Shown piece by piece: positions 6,653 through 13,545 of a stretch of DNA of 21,358 nt. The notes below the pieces were generated by a model that ran no database searches, was not told the origin of the DNA, and saw only the letters and a list, made by a program, of their open reading frames with translations. The stretch lies in NCBI GenBank assembly GCA_947652805.1, contig CANTEM010000008.1, positions 1 to 21,358 on the forward strand, in the 5' to 3' direction. Position numbers and translations under genes: made by a program. Each line of letters opens with the position of its first letter. The first letter of the stretch is position 1. This stretch comes from an uncultured Clostridia bacterium. GTDB lineage: Bacteria; Bacillota; Clostridia; Oscillospirales; CAG-272.

Positions 6653-8725
6653 ATGCCCGAGATCACTACAAAAAACATCCGAAACGTCTGTTTGCTGGGA
6701 CACGGCAGCAGCGGAAAAACCTCTCTTGCAGAAGCCATGCTTTTCTGCGCAGGATCCATCGACCGAATGGGAAAAGTTACAGACGGAAACACCGTAACGG
6801 ACTACGACCCGGAAGAAACAGCCCGTCACTATTCGGTTTCTCTTTCTACAGCCAATTTTATATATCATGATATAAAAATCAATCTGCTGGACACGCCGGG
6901 ATATCCTGATTTCATCGGTGAAGAGTTGGAAGGCATCCGCGCCGCAGACGCAGCCGTCATTTTAGTGGACGGCAAATCCGGGCTGGAGGTAGGCACGGAG
7001 CTTGCATGGGAATATGCCTGCCGGGAAAAGCTTCCCCGGGTGTTTTTCCTGAATAAGTTTGACGATCCGGAAGCAGATTTTGCCCGGGTGTTTAATCAAC
7101 TGCGGGAAACCTTTGGAATCCGGGTTTGTCCAGTGCTGATCCCCACAAAGCGGGACGGGGAAATGGTATTTGTCAATCTGGTGGAGCGTATGGCATACAC
7201 CTACGATGAACGGGGCAAGCGGACGGAAATGCCTATGGACGAGGCACTGTCCGCCGTAGTGGATCAATACAGTCAGCAATTTAATGAAGCGATCGCTGAA
7301 ACCAGCGATGTTCTCATGGAAAAATTCTTCGCAGAAGAAGAAATCACCAAAGAGGAAGCCGCCGAGGCGCTCCATGAAGGAATCATCTCCGGCAGCATCG
7401 TTCCCGTATACAGCGGCTCTGTTACCAAGCTGTGGGGCGTGCGGGCGCTGATGACCTCTATCAAGGATTCCTTCCCCAGAGTAACCGCCAAGAAAACGGA
7501 ACGGATTGTGGAAGCGGGAGAAGTAAAGCCCTACGAAATCAATCCGGAGGGAGACTGCTCCATTTTTATATTCAAAACGGTTGCCGATCAGTTCGGTAAA
7601 ATGTCTCTGTTCAAGGTAATGAGCGGAACGCTGAAAAAAGATGCTTTTCTGACCAACGCCCGTACCGGCGCAGTGGAAAAAGCGGCGCACATTTATACCC
7701 TGCGAGGCAAGAAACAGACGGAAGCAGACGTCCTTTGCTGCGGCGATATTGGCATGCTGTCCAAGCTGTCCGACACAGCCACCAACGACACACTGTACTG
7801 CAAAACGCCTGTGCAGTATCAGGGTACTGTTTTCCCACAGCCTTATATGACAAAAGCCCTTTCCGCAGCCGCCAAGGGGGATGAGGATAAAATTTCCACC
7901 GGCATCGCAAGACTGCTGGAGGAGGATCCCACCCTGCGGTATGTGAACAATGCGGAAACAAAGCAGCTCACTCTGTCCGGTATATCGGATATCCATTTGG
8001 ATGTGGCGCGCGCCCGTCTGAAAAACCGGTACGGCACAAAAGTTATTTACGCCGATCCGAAAATTCCCTACCGGGAGACGATTAAAAAATCTGTTCAGGT
8101 AGAGGGTAAGCATAAAAAGCAGTCCGGCGGCTCCGGTCAGTACGGACATGTAAAAATCACATTTTCACCCGGTGCCGAGGAAGGGCTTACCTTTACTCAA
8201 TCGGTTGTAGGTGGCACCGTGCCGAAAGGTTTCTACCCAGCAGTAGAAAAGGGACTGCTTGAAGCGATGCAGAAGGGTGTGCTGGCAGGATATCCGGTTG
8301 TCAGCCTTGCAGCGGATTTGTTCGACGGATCCTATCACGCAGTGGACTCCAACGAAATTTCCTTCAAGCTTGCCGCAAAGCTTGCATATAAAAACGGACT
8401 GCCCCAGGCAAATCCTGTTTTGCTGGAACCGGTGGGCGAGCTGAAAATCTCCGTTCCCGATTCCATGGTGGGTGACGTTATGGGAGATTTGAACAAGCGG
8501 CGCGGACGGGTCATGGGTATGAACCCGGATGAAGCCCGCCCCGGCTATACGGTGGTGGAAGCGGAAGCACCTCAGGCAGAAATGCAGGATTATACAATCG
8601 TTCTGCGGGCGATGACCCAGGGACGCGGTGCATACACATACCAGTTTGTACGGTATGAAGAAGTACCGGGCGCAGAAGCGCAAAAAATCATTGCAGATGC
8701 CAAAGCACACGCAGAAGAAGAATAA
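6653..8725 (+). CDS. EF-G-like translational GTPase (EF-G2 / FusA2 type)
   Basis: 690-residue GTPase with full EF-G architecture. G1 reads GHGSSGKT (16-23) instead of AHIDAGKT, the switch I region reads RHYSVSLS, G3 is DTPGYPDF (80-87) and G4 is NKFD (134-137) instead of NKMD. Domain II follows (about 290-380), and domain IV contains the GGSGQYGHVKI block and ends with domain V near MTQGRGAYTYQF. These departures are those of the second EF-G paralogue found in many bacteria, not the housekeeping fusA of the str operon. Whether it performs translocation, ribosome rescue or a stress role is not known; the family includes members lacking GTP-dependent translocation. AAAAGGAG lies 11 nt before the ATG. 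It stands alone with its own promoter and terminator. Confidence 0.92.
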   Translation: MPEITTKNIRNVCLLGHGSSGKTSLAEAMLFCAGSIDRMGKVTDGNTVTDYDPEETARHYSVSLSTANFIYHDIKINLLDTPGYPDFIGEELEGIRAADAAVILVDGKSGLEVGTELAWEYACREKLPRVFFLNKFDDPEADFARVFNQLRETFGIRVCPVLIPTKRDGEMVFVNLVERMAYTYDERGKRTEMPMDEALSAVVDQYSQQFNEAIAETSDVLMEKFFAEEEITKEEAAEALHEGIISGSIVPVYSGSVTKLWGVRALMTSIKDSFPRVTAKKTERIVEAGEVKPYEINPEGDCSIFIFKTVADQFGKMSLFKVMSGTLKKDAFLTNARTGAVEKAAHIYTLRGKKQTEADVLCCGDIGMLSKLSDTATNDTLYCKTPVQYQGTVFPQPYMTKALSAAAKGDEDKISTGIARLLEEDPTLRYVNNAETKQLTLSGISDIHLDVARARLKNRYGTKVIYADPKIPYRETIKKSVQVEGKHKKQSGGSGQYGHVKITFSPGAEEGLTFTQSVVGGTVPKGFYPAVEKGLLEAMQKGVLAGYPVVSLAADLFDGSYHAVDSNEISFKLAAKLAYKNGLPQANPVLLEPVGELKISVPDSMVGDVMGDLNKRRGRVMGMNPDEARPGYTVVEAEAPQAEMQDYTIVLRAMTQGRGAYTYQFVRYEEVPGAEAQKIIADAKAHAEEE

Positions 8726-8732
8726 AACGGAT

Positions 8733-8758
8733 GCGCCCGTCATAGACGGGCGCTTTTG
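8733..8758 (+). terminator. Rho-independent terminator of the EF-G-like gene
   Basis: A perfect 9-bp stem, GCGCCCGTC (8733-8741) with GACGGGCGC (8745-8753), a 3-nt loop and TTTTGTT. It begins 7 nt after the stop codon. Confidence 0.92.
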
Positions 8759-8769
8759 TTGGAAATAGC

Positions 8770-8920
8770 AAAAAGGCTCCCCCCGGCAAAGGGAGCTGTC
8801 ACAGCTTTGCTGTGACTGAGGGATTGTTTTACTTTCATTTTGAATAACTTGCAAATCGGCAGCTTTACAACCCCTCCGTCTCGCCTACGGCGATCCACCT
8901 CCCCTTACACAGGGGAGGCA
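8770..8920 (-). repeat. Dispersed palindromic element, copy A (inverted relative to copy B)
   Basis: About 150 bp. Plus-strand order: an arm with GCTCCC/GGGAGC pairing (8776-8796), a perfect hairpin GTCACAGC/GCTGTGAC (8798-8816), GAGGGATTGTT, a core with TCATTTTG (8835-8842) and CAAATCGGCAG (8852-8862), ACAACCCCTCCGTC, a hairpin TCGCC/GGCGA (8881-8893) and CCTCCCC/GGGGAGG (8898-8918). Its reverse complement aligns along its whole length with 20037-20190. The two arms are themselves related as inverted repeats, so the element resembles a miniature inverted-repeat or REP/BIME-like sequence. It encodes no protein. Confidence 0.8.
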
Positions 8921-8931
8921 AGGATAGGTTT

Positions 8932-8959
8932 GCCCCCCTTTGCACAAGGGGGGCTTTTT
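8932..8959 (+). terminator. Terminator-like hairpin with GCCCCCCTT stem in the repeat region
   Basis: GCCCCCCTT (8932-8940) pairs perfectly with AAGGGGGGC (8946-8954) over the loop TGCAC, followed by TTTTTA. A shorter version of the same hairpin with the same loop occurs at 20165-20185 after dnaB. It would be a second stop for readthrough from the EF-G-like gene. Confidence 0.7.
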
Positions 8960-8960
8960 A

Positions 8961-9000
8961 GTTATCGCGATAGCTCCCTTCACCGGAGGGCCTTTTTGTT
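8961..9000 (+). repeat. Repeat tail module with TATCGCGATA palindrome
   Basis: TATCGCGATA (8963-8972) is a 10-bp palindrome, followed by CTCCCTTCACCGGAGGGCC and a T-run. The same order, CGCGATAGC then GGGAGCCTTTTT, follows the matching hairpin at 20201-20225. The rest of the interval to the next terminator (9001-9048) shows nothing I can name. Confidence 0.5.
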
Positions 9001-9048
9001 TGATTTAAACCGCCCGGCGGATCTCAAACTCTACTTTCTGCTTATCGC

Positions 9049-9078
9049 AAAAAGCCACCGGCACAGCCGGTGGCTTTT
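9049..9078 (-). terminator. Bidirectional terminator, mainly for the ABC ATPase gene
   Basis: A perfect 9-bp stem GCCACCGGC (9054-9062) / GCCGGTGGC (9066-9074) has a 3-nt loop. It is flanked by A5 on the left and T4 on the right, giving T-runs on both strands. It lies 15 nt past the stop of the minus-strand ATPase. Confidence 0.9.
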
Positions 9079-9088
9079 ATCATGTTTC

Positions 9089-10201
9089 TTAGTGAATGAT
9101 GAACTGCTCGGTATCTTTATCGAACAGATGAATTCTGGAAGCATCAAATGCAACGCGGATAACGTCTCCGGCACGCGCCTTGGAACGGCTGGAAACACGC
9201 GCAACCATGTTCTGCTCCTCGCTTACCAGATACAGATAAATCTCCGCACCCATAAGCTCCGTTACTTCAACGTCGGTTTCAACAATACTGTCAGGCATAG
9301 CGTTGATATAACGCTCTTCATCGTGAATATCCTCAGGACGGATACCCATGATCACTTCCTGATTTACATAATCCTTCAGAATCGGATTGTTTGCCTTTTC
9401 AGCAGGCAACTTGATTGTATTGGGTCCGAAGGACAGGAAGTACTGACCCTTCTCTTCTTCCAGAACGCACTCGATGAAGTTCATCTGAGGTGTTCCGATA
9501 AAGCCTGCAACAAACAGGTTTACAGGATAGTCGTACAGATTCTGCGGGGTGTCTACCTGCTGAATCAGACCGTCCTTCATAACAACGATCCGGGTAGCCA
9601 TTGTCATAGCCTCTGTCTGGTCGTGTGTTACGTATACGAATGTGGTAGCGATTCTCTGGTGAATCTTGGTAAGCTCTGTTCTCATGGTTGCACGGAGCTT
9701 TGCGTCCAGGTTGGACAGCGGCTCGTCAAGCAGGAACACCATCGGCTTACGCACGATTGCACGACCCAGCGCAACACGCTGCTTCTGACCGCCGGACAGC
9801 GCCTTCGGCTTTCTGTCCAACAGGTGGGTGATTTCAAGAATACGTGCAGCTTCTTCTACACGGCGCTTGATTTCTTCCTTAGGTGTTTTCCGCAGCTTCA
9901 GACCGAACGCCATGTTATCAAACACGGTCATATGGGGATACAGCGCGTAGTTCTGGAACACCATCGCGATATCTCTGTCCTTAGGAGCGACGTCGTTTAC
10001 CAGCTTATCGCCGATGAACATTTCGCCCTCAGTGATTTCCTCCAGACCTGCGATCATACGCAGGGTTGTGGTCTTACCGCATCCGGAAGGACCAACCAGA
10101 ATCAGAAACTCCTTGTCTTTGATTTCCAGACAGAAGTCAGATACGGCTGTTACACCGCCGGGATATTTTTTATAAATATGTTTCAGGGACAAGCTTGCCA
10201 T
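9089..10201 (-). CDS. Sugar ABC transporter ATP-binding protein (MsmX/UgpC/MalK family), orphan
   Basis: 370-residue ATPase of the CUT1 carbohydrate-uptake family; two copies power a membrane permease pair. It has Walker A GPSGCGKTT (37-45), Q-loop Q83, signature LSGGQ (135-139), Walker B VFLLDE with the D-loop SNLDAK, and the switch histidine in THDQTEA (H193). The last 130 residues are the regulatory TOBE/OB region typical of MalK-like proteins, including the IRPEDI motif. A strong AAGGAGG lies 8 nt before the ATG. No permease or solute-binding gene is adjacent. In Bacillus the solitary MsmX serves several sugar importers, so a shared, multi-transporter role is likely here. It has its own promoter and terminator. 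The sugar is unknown. Confidence 0.93.
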   Translation of the reverse strand: MASLSLKHIYKKYPGGVTAVSDFCLEIKDKEFLILVGPSGCGKTTTLRMIAGLEEITEGEMFIGDKLVNDVAPKDRDIAMVFQNYALYPHMTVFDNMAFGLKLRKTPKEEIKRRVEEAARILEITHLLDRKPKALSGGQKQRVALGRAIVRKPMVFLLDEPLSNLDAKLRATMRTELTKIHQRIATTFVYVTHDQTEAMTMATRIVVMKDGLIQQVDTPQNLYDYPVNLFVAGFIGTPQMNFIECVLEEEKGQYFLSFGPNTIKLPAEKANNPILKDYVNQEVIMGIRPEDIHDEERYINAMPDSIVETDVEVTELMGAEIYLYLVSEEQNMVARVSSRSKARAGDVIRVAFDASRIHLFDKDTEQFIIH

Positions 10202-10258
10202 TTATTCATCCTCCTTGGCAGGTTGCACGCGGCATTGCCGCAATTTTTTCTAAGCTAT

Positions 10259-10267
10259 ATTATAGCA
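10259..10267 (-). promoter_or_regulatory. Extended -10 promoter of the ABC ATPase gene
   Basis: On the minus strand TGC-TATAAT forms an extended -10 box about 58 bp before the start codon. The -35 position (TTTCAA) is weak. The transcribed leader contains a small GCGGC/GCCGC hairpin at 10229-10241. Confidence 0.65.
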
Positions 10268-10282
10268 GTATTTTACCGGGAT

Positions 10283-10298
10283 TGAAAGAGGTTTTTCA
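10283..10298. promoter_or_regulatory. Inverted repeat TGAAA-N6-TTTCA at the -35 region of the ABC ATPase gene
   Basis: TGAAA (10283-10287) and TTTCA (10294-10298) form a 16-bp inverted repeat over the weak -35. It resembles LacI/CcpA-type half-sites in general form but is two bases longer than a standard cre and lacks the central CG. A sugar-responsive operator is possible. Confidence 0.3.
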
Positions 10299-10346
10299 TC
10301 CAAATTTCCATTTGACCCTTTGTGCAATTTGCCGTATTCGTTCATA

Positions 10347-10400
10347 AAAATTCAAAATTCTAACGAAAATTGATCATATTTTTTATAATTTTATTAGAAT
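10347..10400 (-). terminator. AT-rich terminator-like hairpin after the murD-M42 operon
   Basis: On the minus strand ATTCTAA next to the stop codon pairs with TTAGAAT (10394-10400 with 10357-10363), with a second inner stem AAAATT/AATTTT, and is followed by TTTGAATTTTT. It is weak in energy but well placed between the last M42 gene and the next promoter. Confidence 0.5.
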
Positions 10401-11389
10401 TATGCAAAATCTGCCTGAGCAATGACGCAAACCAGATCCCGCGCCGCCTGTACATCCTTCATATCCGCCGTTTCCACACCGGAATGACAGTACCGCAGAG
10501 GAATGGAAATACAACCTGCCCGACAGCCGGCTCCTGCCAATTGCAGCGCCGCCGTGTCGGAACCGCCCACTGTCAGAATCTCCTTCTGATGCGGAATCCC
10601 CTGCTCACGGGCAAGCTGCGCCATTTTCTCCGTAAGATATCCGTCGCAGATGACGCTTTTATCCTTTAATTTGATCGCCGCGCCTTTTCCAAGAGACACC
10701 GCCATGGGCTTTGCACCTTTTGTATCTCCGGTGAGGGTCACATCTACAGCAATGCCAAAATCCGGTTCTGCATCAAATGCGGCAGTCCGGGCGCCCCGCA
10801 GCCCCACTTCCTCCTGCACGGAAAATACAAAGGTAATATCATTTTGGAAGGATGCAGCTTCCTTTGCCGCCGCCATAAGCACAGCGCAGCCCAGCTTGTC
10901 ATCCAAGGGGCGACCGCAGATTCTGCTTCCTGCCAGGGAAAACAACTTGCTTTCCAAAGCAAAGCAGTCTCCGATTTTCACAAGCCGCGCTGCCTCTGCC
11001 CGGCTTTTCGCGCCAATGTCCACAACGAATGTATCCCCTTTGTAGTCCTCCGGCTTCACGCCCTCTTCCGGAATCAGCACGCCGGAGCGTCCGTTTTCAA
11101 ACACAACCCGGGAATATGCCGCCGCGTTCCAGTCGATTCCCCCTACAGGTGCGCAGCGGAGGAAGCCCTCCTCCTCAATAAAGGTGACAATGAAACCGAT
11201 TTCATCCATATGGGCGCAGAATAAAAGCTTTTTGCCTGCTCCTGCCTTGTGACAAATCACGTTGCCCAGCGCGTCTGTTCTTACCGTATCAAAATACGGC
11301 TCCATCTCTCCTGCAATATATGCCCCGAGACATTCTTCCCTGCCGGATACAGAAGGAATTTTCAGCAGCTGTCTCAAAATTGTTCGCAT
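10400..11389 (-). CDS. M42 family metallopeptidase (paralogue 1, last in operon)
   Basis: 329-residue di-metal aminopeptidase/deblocking enzyme of the FrvX/TET group, expected in the cytoplasm as a 12-subunit tetrahedral shell that trims short peptides. All family ligands are visible: H60 and D62 (CAHMDEIGF), D163 (PLDDKLG), catalytic E193 with ligand E194 (VQEEVGL), D216 (VDVTLTGD) and H302 (RYCHSGVE). The C-terminal GGSDTAALQ loop is intact. The start lies 1 nt after the stop of the preceding M42 gene, with AAGGA inside the end of that gene, so translation is coupled. It is more conventional than the third paralogue. Substrate preference (acidic, basic or hydrophobic) cannot be assigned from sequence alone. 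Confidence 0.92.
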   Translation of the reverse strand: MRTILRQLLKIPSVSGREECLGAYIAGEMEPYFDTVRTDALGNVICHKAGAGKKLLFCAHMDEIGFIVTFIEEEGFLRCAPVGGIDWNAAAYSRVVFENGRSGVLIPEEGVKPEDYKGDTFVVDIGAKSRAEAARLVKIGDCFALESKLFSLAGSRICGRPLDDKLGCAVLMAAAKEAASFQNDITFVFSVQEEVGLRGARTAAFDAEPDFGIAVDVTLTGDTKGAKPMAVSLGKGAAIKLKDKSVICDGYLTEKMAQLAREQGIPHQKEILTVGGSDTAALQLAGAGCRAGCISIPLRYCHSGVETADMKDVQAARDLVCVIAQADFA

Positions 11390-11390
11390 G

Positions 11391-12494
11391 TTAGTTCATC
11401 CTTTCCTTACCGCCGCACAGACGGTCAATCACAGCCAGCACAAGCTGTTCGATTGCGGCAATATCGCTTTTCGCCACCACGTTGGACGCCGTATGAATAT
11501 ACCGTGCCGGCGCGCTGATTGCAGCGCACCGAATCCCTGCCCGGGATTTGTGAATATGTCCCGCATCATTCCCGCCGGACACATACTGCTTGATCTGACA
11601 GGGAATCTCCCGCTCCCGCGCCGTTTCCAGAATCCAGTCGGTGAACGGGCGATCATAAATCGTGCTCCGATCCATCAAAGACACTGCACCGCCCCTGCCA
11701 AGATGCGCTACCTGCTTGTACGGACTTGTACCGGCAATATCTCCCGCCGCCGTCGCTTCCAATACAATGGCATAATCCGGGTCAATTTTGTGCGCTGCCG
11801 TCCGGGCACCGGAAATGCCCAGCTCTTCCCGGCAGGTAAACGCAAAATATAAATCACAGCCGGGACGTGTATCCGCCTGATACACCTGCCGCATCACACT
11901 GCACAGCACCGCGCAGCCCAGCCGGTCATCCAAAGCTTTCCCTTTGATATATCTGCCCTCCTGACCGAACACAACATAATCGCTTTCAAAGGTGCCGAAA
12001 TCTCCCGTATGAACGGATTTTTCCGCTTCCTCCCGGCTGGACGCACCGATATCCACATACATATCGTCCATATCCACAGCACGCCCCCGGTCATCGCTTT
12101 TTATAAGATGAAGGGGCTTTACCCCAAACACGCCCCGCACTTGCCGGGTTTCGTCTCCGACCAAAACCCGTCTGCCTGCAAGCACCCGGGTATCGCTGCC
12201 GCACATGGAGGAAATTTTCAAAAGTCCTTCCTCTGTAATGGAGCGCACCATAAATCCCACCTCATCCATATGGCAGGACAGCATCAGCCGCCGGGGCGCA
12301 ATCCCTTCCCCGGATTCCTCTCCTGTGCCCCTGATCCGGGCGATCACGCCGCCCATAGAATCCGGCAGAAATTCGTCGCAGTACGGTGCGATTACAGAGC
12401 GGATCTGCTCTGCAACTGCGTCCTCACAGCCGGAGGGACCGAAGGTACAGGATAACTGCTCTAATAGGGACAGGGTTGTCCATGTATTGTTCAT
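11391..12494 (-). CDS. M42 family metallopeptidase (paralogue 2, middle gene)
   Basis: 367-residue M42 aminopeptidase. Ligands: H75 and D77 (SCHMDEVGF), D189 (KALDDRLG), E223-E224 (CREELGI), E246 where paralogue 1 has Asp (VLEATAAGD), and H334 (ARYIHTASN). Glu at that metal site is common in the frvX-like branch (LEATTA-type motif) and need not mean loss of activity. A lid segment around VKPLHLIKSDD (125-135) is longer than in the first paralogue. Start ATG at 12494 overlaps the stop of the upstream M42 gene by 4 nt (ATGA) and has GGAGG 9 nt before it. Likely to assemble as a TET-like particle, possibly with its neighbours. Confidence 0.92.
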   Translation of the reverse strand: MNNTWTTLSLLEQLSCTFGPSGCEDAVAEQIRSVIAPYCDEFLPDSMGGVIARIRGTGEESGEGIAPRRLMLSCHMDEVGFMVRSITEEGLLKISSMCGSDTRVLAGRRVLVGDETRQVRGVFGVKPLHLIKSDDRGRAVDMDDMYVDIGASSREEAEKSVHTGDFGTFESDYVVFGQEGRYIKGKALDDRLGCAVLCSVMRQVYQADTRPGCDLYFAFTCREELGISGARTAAHKIDPDYAIVLEATAAGDIAGTSPYKQVAHLGRGGAVSLMDRSTIYDRPFTDWILETAREREIPCQIKQYVSGGNDAGHIHKSRAGIRCAAISAPARYIHTASNVVAKSDIAAIEQLVLAVIDRLCGGKERMN

Positions 12495-13531
12495 TGATAC
12501 AAACCTCCGTCCCGTATTGCGGCGGCAAACAGCGCCGCCGCATGCTCTATATCTGCGGTATCCGCAGTCTCATTATAGGTATGCATGGAAGTGATCGGAA
12601 CGCTGACCACCGCCGTGGGAATCCCCTCCCCCACAAGGGAAAGCATGGTTGCGTTTGTACCGGTGTCGCATGCGTCCACACAGGTTTGGCAGGGAATTTC
12701 CGCCGCTGTGCACAGTTCCAGCAAACGGCGGGTCAGCCGGCGGTCTGTTACCGCAGACAGGGACAGCACAGGACCTGCGCCCATTTTCCCGCTTTCATCC
12801 CCGCCCACACCGGGGGCAGCCGCAAAGGTCACATCTGTGACAATCGCCGCATCCGGGCATATTCGATACGCCGCCGCGCTGCATCCGGAGGAAAGCCCCG
12901 CTTCCTCTCTGGCAGATAATGTGACGTACACATCCCACGCCATTTCTTCCCTCGGCACCATAGATGCGCCCAGAATCGCCGCCGCGCAGCAGGCTTTGTT
13001 ATCCATACTCCGTCCGCAGATTCTGGATCCCAGCAGAGACGCAGTTTTTTCATAAAATCCCACAGGAGTGCCGATATCCACCAAGGTGCGCAGCACGTCC
13101 TCATCATATCCGGTATCAATCAGCAAATCCCCGATTTCCGGCGTAGTTTTATGATCGCCCGCCTTTTGCAGATGGGGCGGTACAGCGCCGATCACACCGT
13201 ACAGGGTTTGTCTGCCATATATAAGCACCTCCGCCGCCGGCAGGATCCGCCGATCCAGTCCACCTACCGGCACCACCCGGAGAAATCCCCCCTCGGTAAT
13301 ATCGCTGACCAGCATGCCGATTTCATCGAAATGGGCATCCAGCAGCAGACGCGGCGCGTCCGCTTTCCCGCACCGTTTTACAAACACGTGGGTGCCGGAG
13401 GGATCGGGAATATATTCGTCAAAATAAGGGGACACAAGGGAGACGAGGGCGTCCCGCCCCCGCTCCTCCTGTCCGGATACTGACATGATGGACACAAGGG
13501 ATCCAATCAATTCTTTTATATCAGAATGCAT
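12491..13531 (-). CDS. M42 family metallopeptidase (paralogue 3, divergent, first of three)
   Basis: About 346 residues. The ligand set is still complete but its surroundings have drifted: H67/D69 in HFDEIGM, D177 in SMDNKACC instead of LDDKLGC, E209-E210 in REEAGL, D233 in TDVTF, and H317 in ITSMHTYNE instead of RYxH. The glycine-rich loop reads CDTGTNAT where others have GGSD/GGND. This suggests a changed substrate pocket with the di-metal centre kept. I chose ATG 13531 because GGAG lies 6 nt before it; an upstream ATG at 13543, 2 nt after the murD stop, has no ribosome binding site and would add four residues. It is coupled to murD upstream and overlaps the next M42 gene. Confidence 0.88.
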   Translation of the reverse strand: MHSDIKELIGSLVSIMSVSGQEERGRDALVSLVSPYFDEYIPDPSGTHVFVKRCGKADAPRLLLDAHFDEIGMLVSDITEGGFLRVVPVGGLDRRILPAAEVLIYGRQTLYGVIGAVPPHLQKAGDHKTTPEIGDLLIDTGYDEDVLRTLVDIGTPVGFYEKTASLLGSRICGRSMDNKACCAAAILGASMVPREEMAWDVYVTLSAREEAGLSSGCSAAAYRICPDAAIVTDVTFAAAPGVGGDESGKMGAGPVLSLSAVTDRRLTRRLLELCTAAEIPCQTCVDACDTGTNATMLSLVGEGIPTAVVSVPITSMHTYNETADTADIEHAAALFAAAIRDGGLYQ

Positions 13532-13545
13532 AGAAGTCTCCATAT

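Noticed and set aside
6962..8149. 395-codon open frame on the minus strand
   Set aside because: Antisense shadow of the EF-G-like gene, with low-complexity Cys/His/Gly composition and no family features.
8770..8960. CRISPR-like array
   Set aside because: Several repeated stems occur close together, but they are nested inverted repeats of different lengths without equal spacers, and there are no cas genes.
8840..10285. 481-codon open frame on the plus strand
   Set aside because: It lies antisense to the ABC ATPase, runs through the terminator and repeat region, is rich in His/Cys/Arg with no recognisable domain, and has no ribosome binding site. The minus-strand gene has every family motif.
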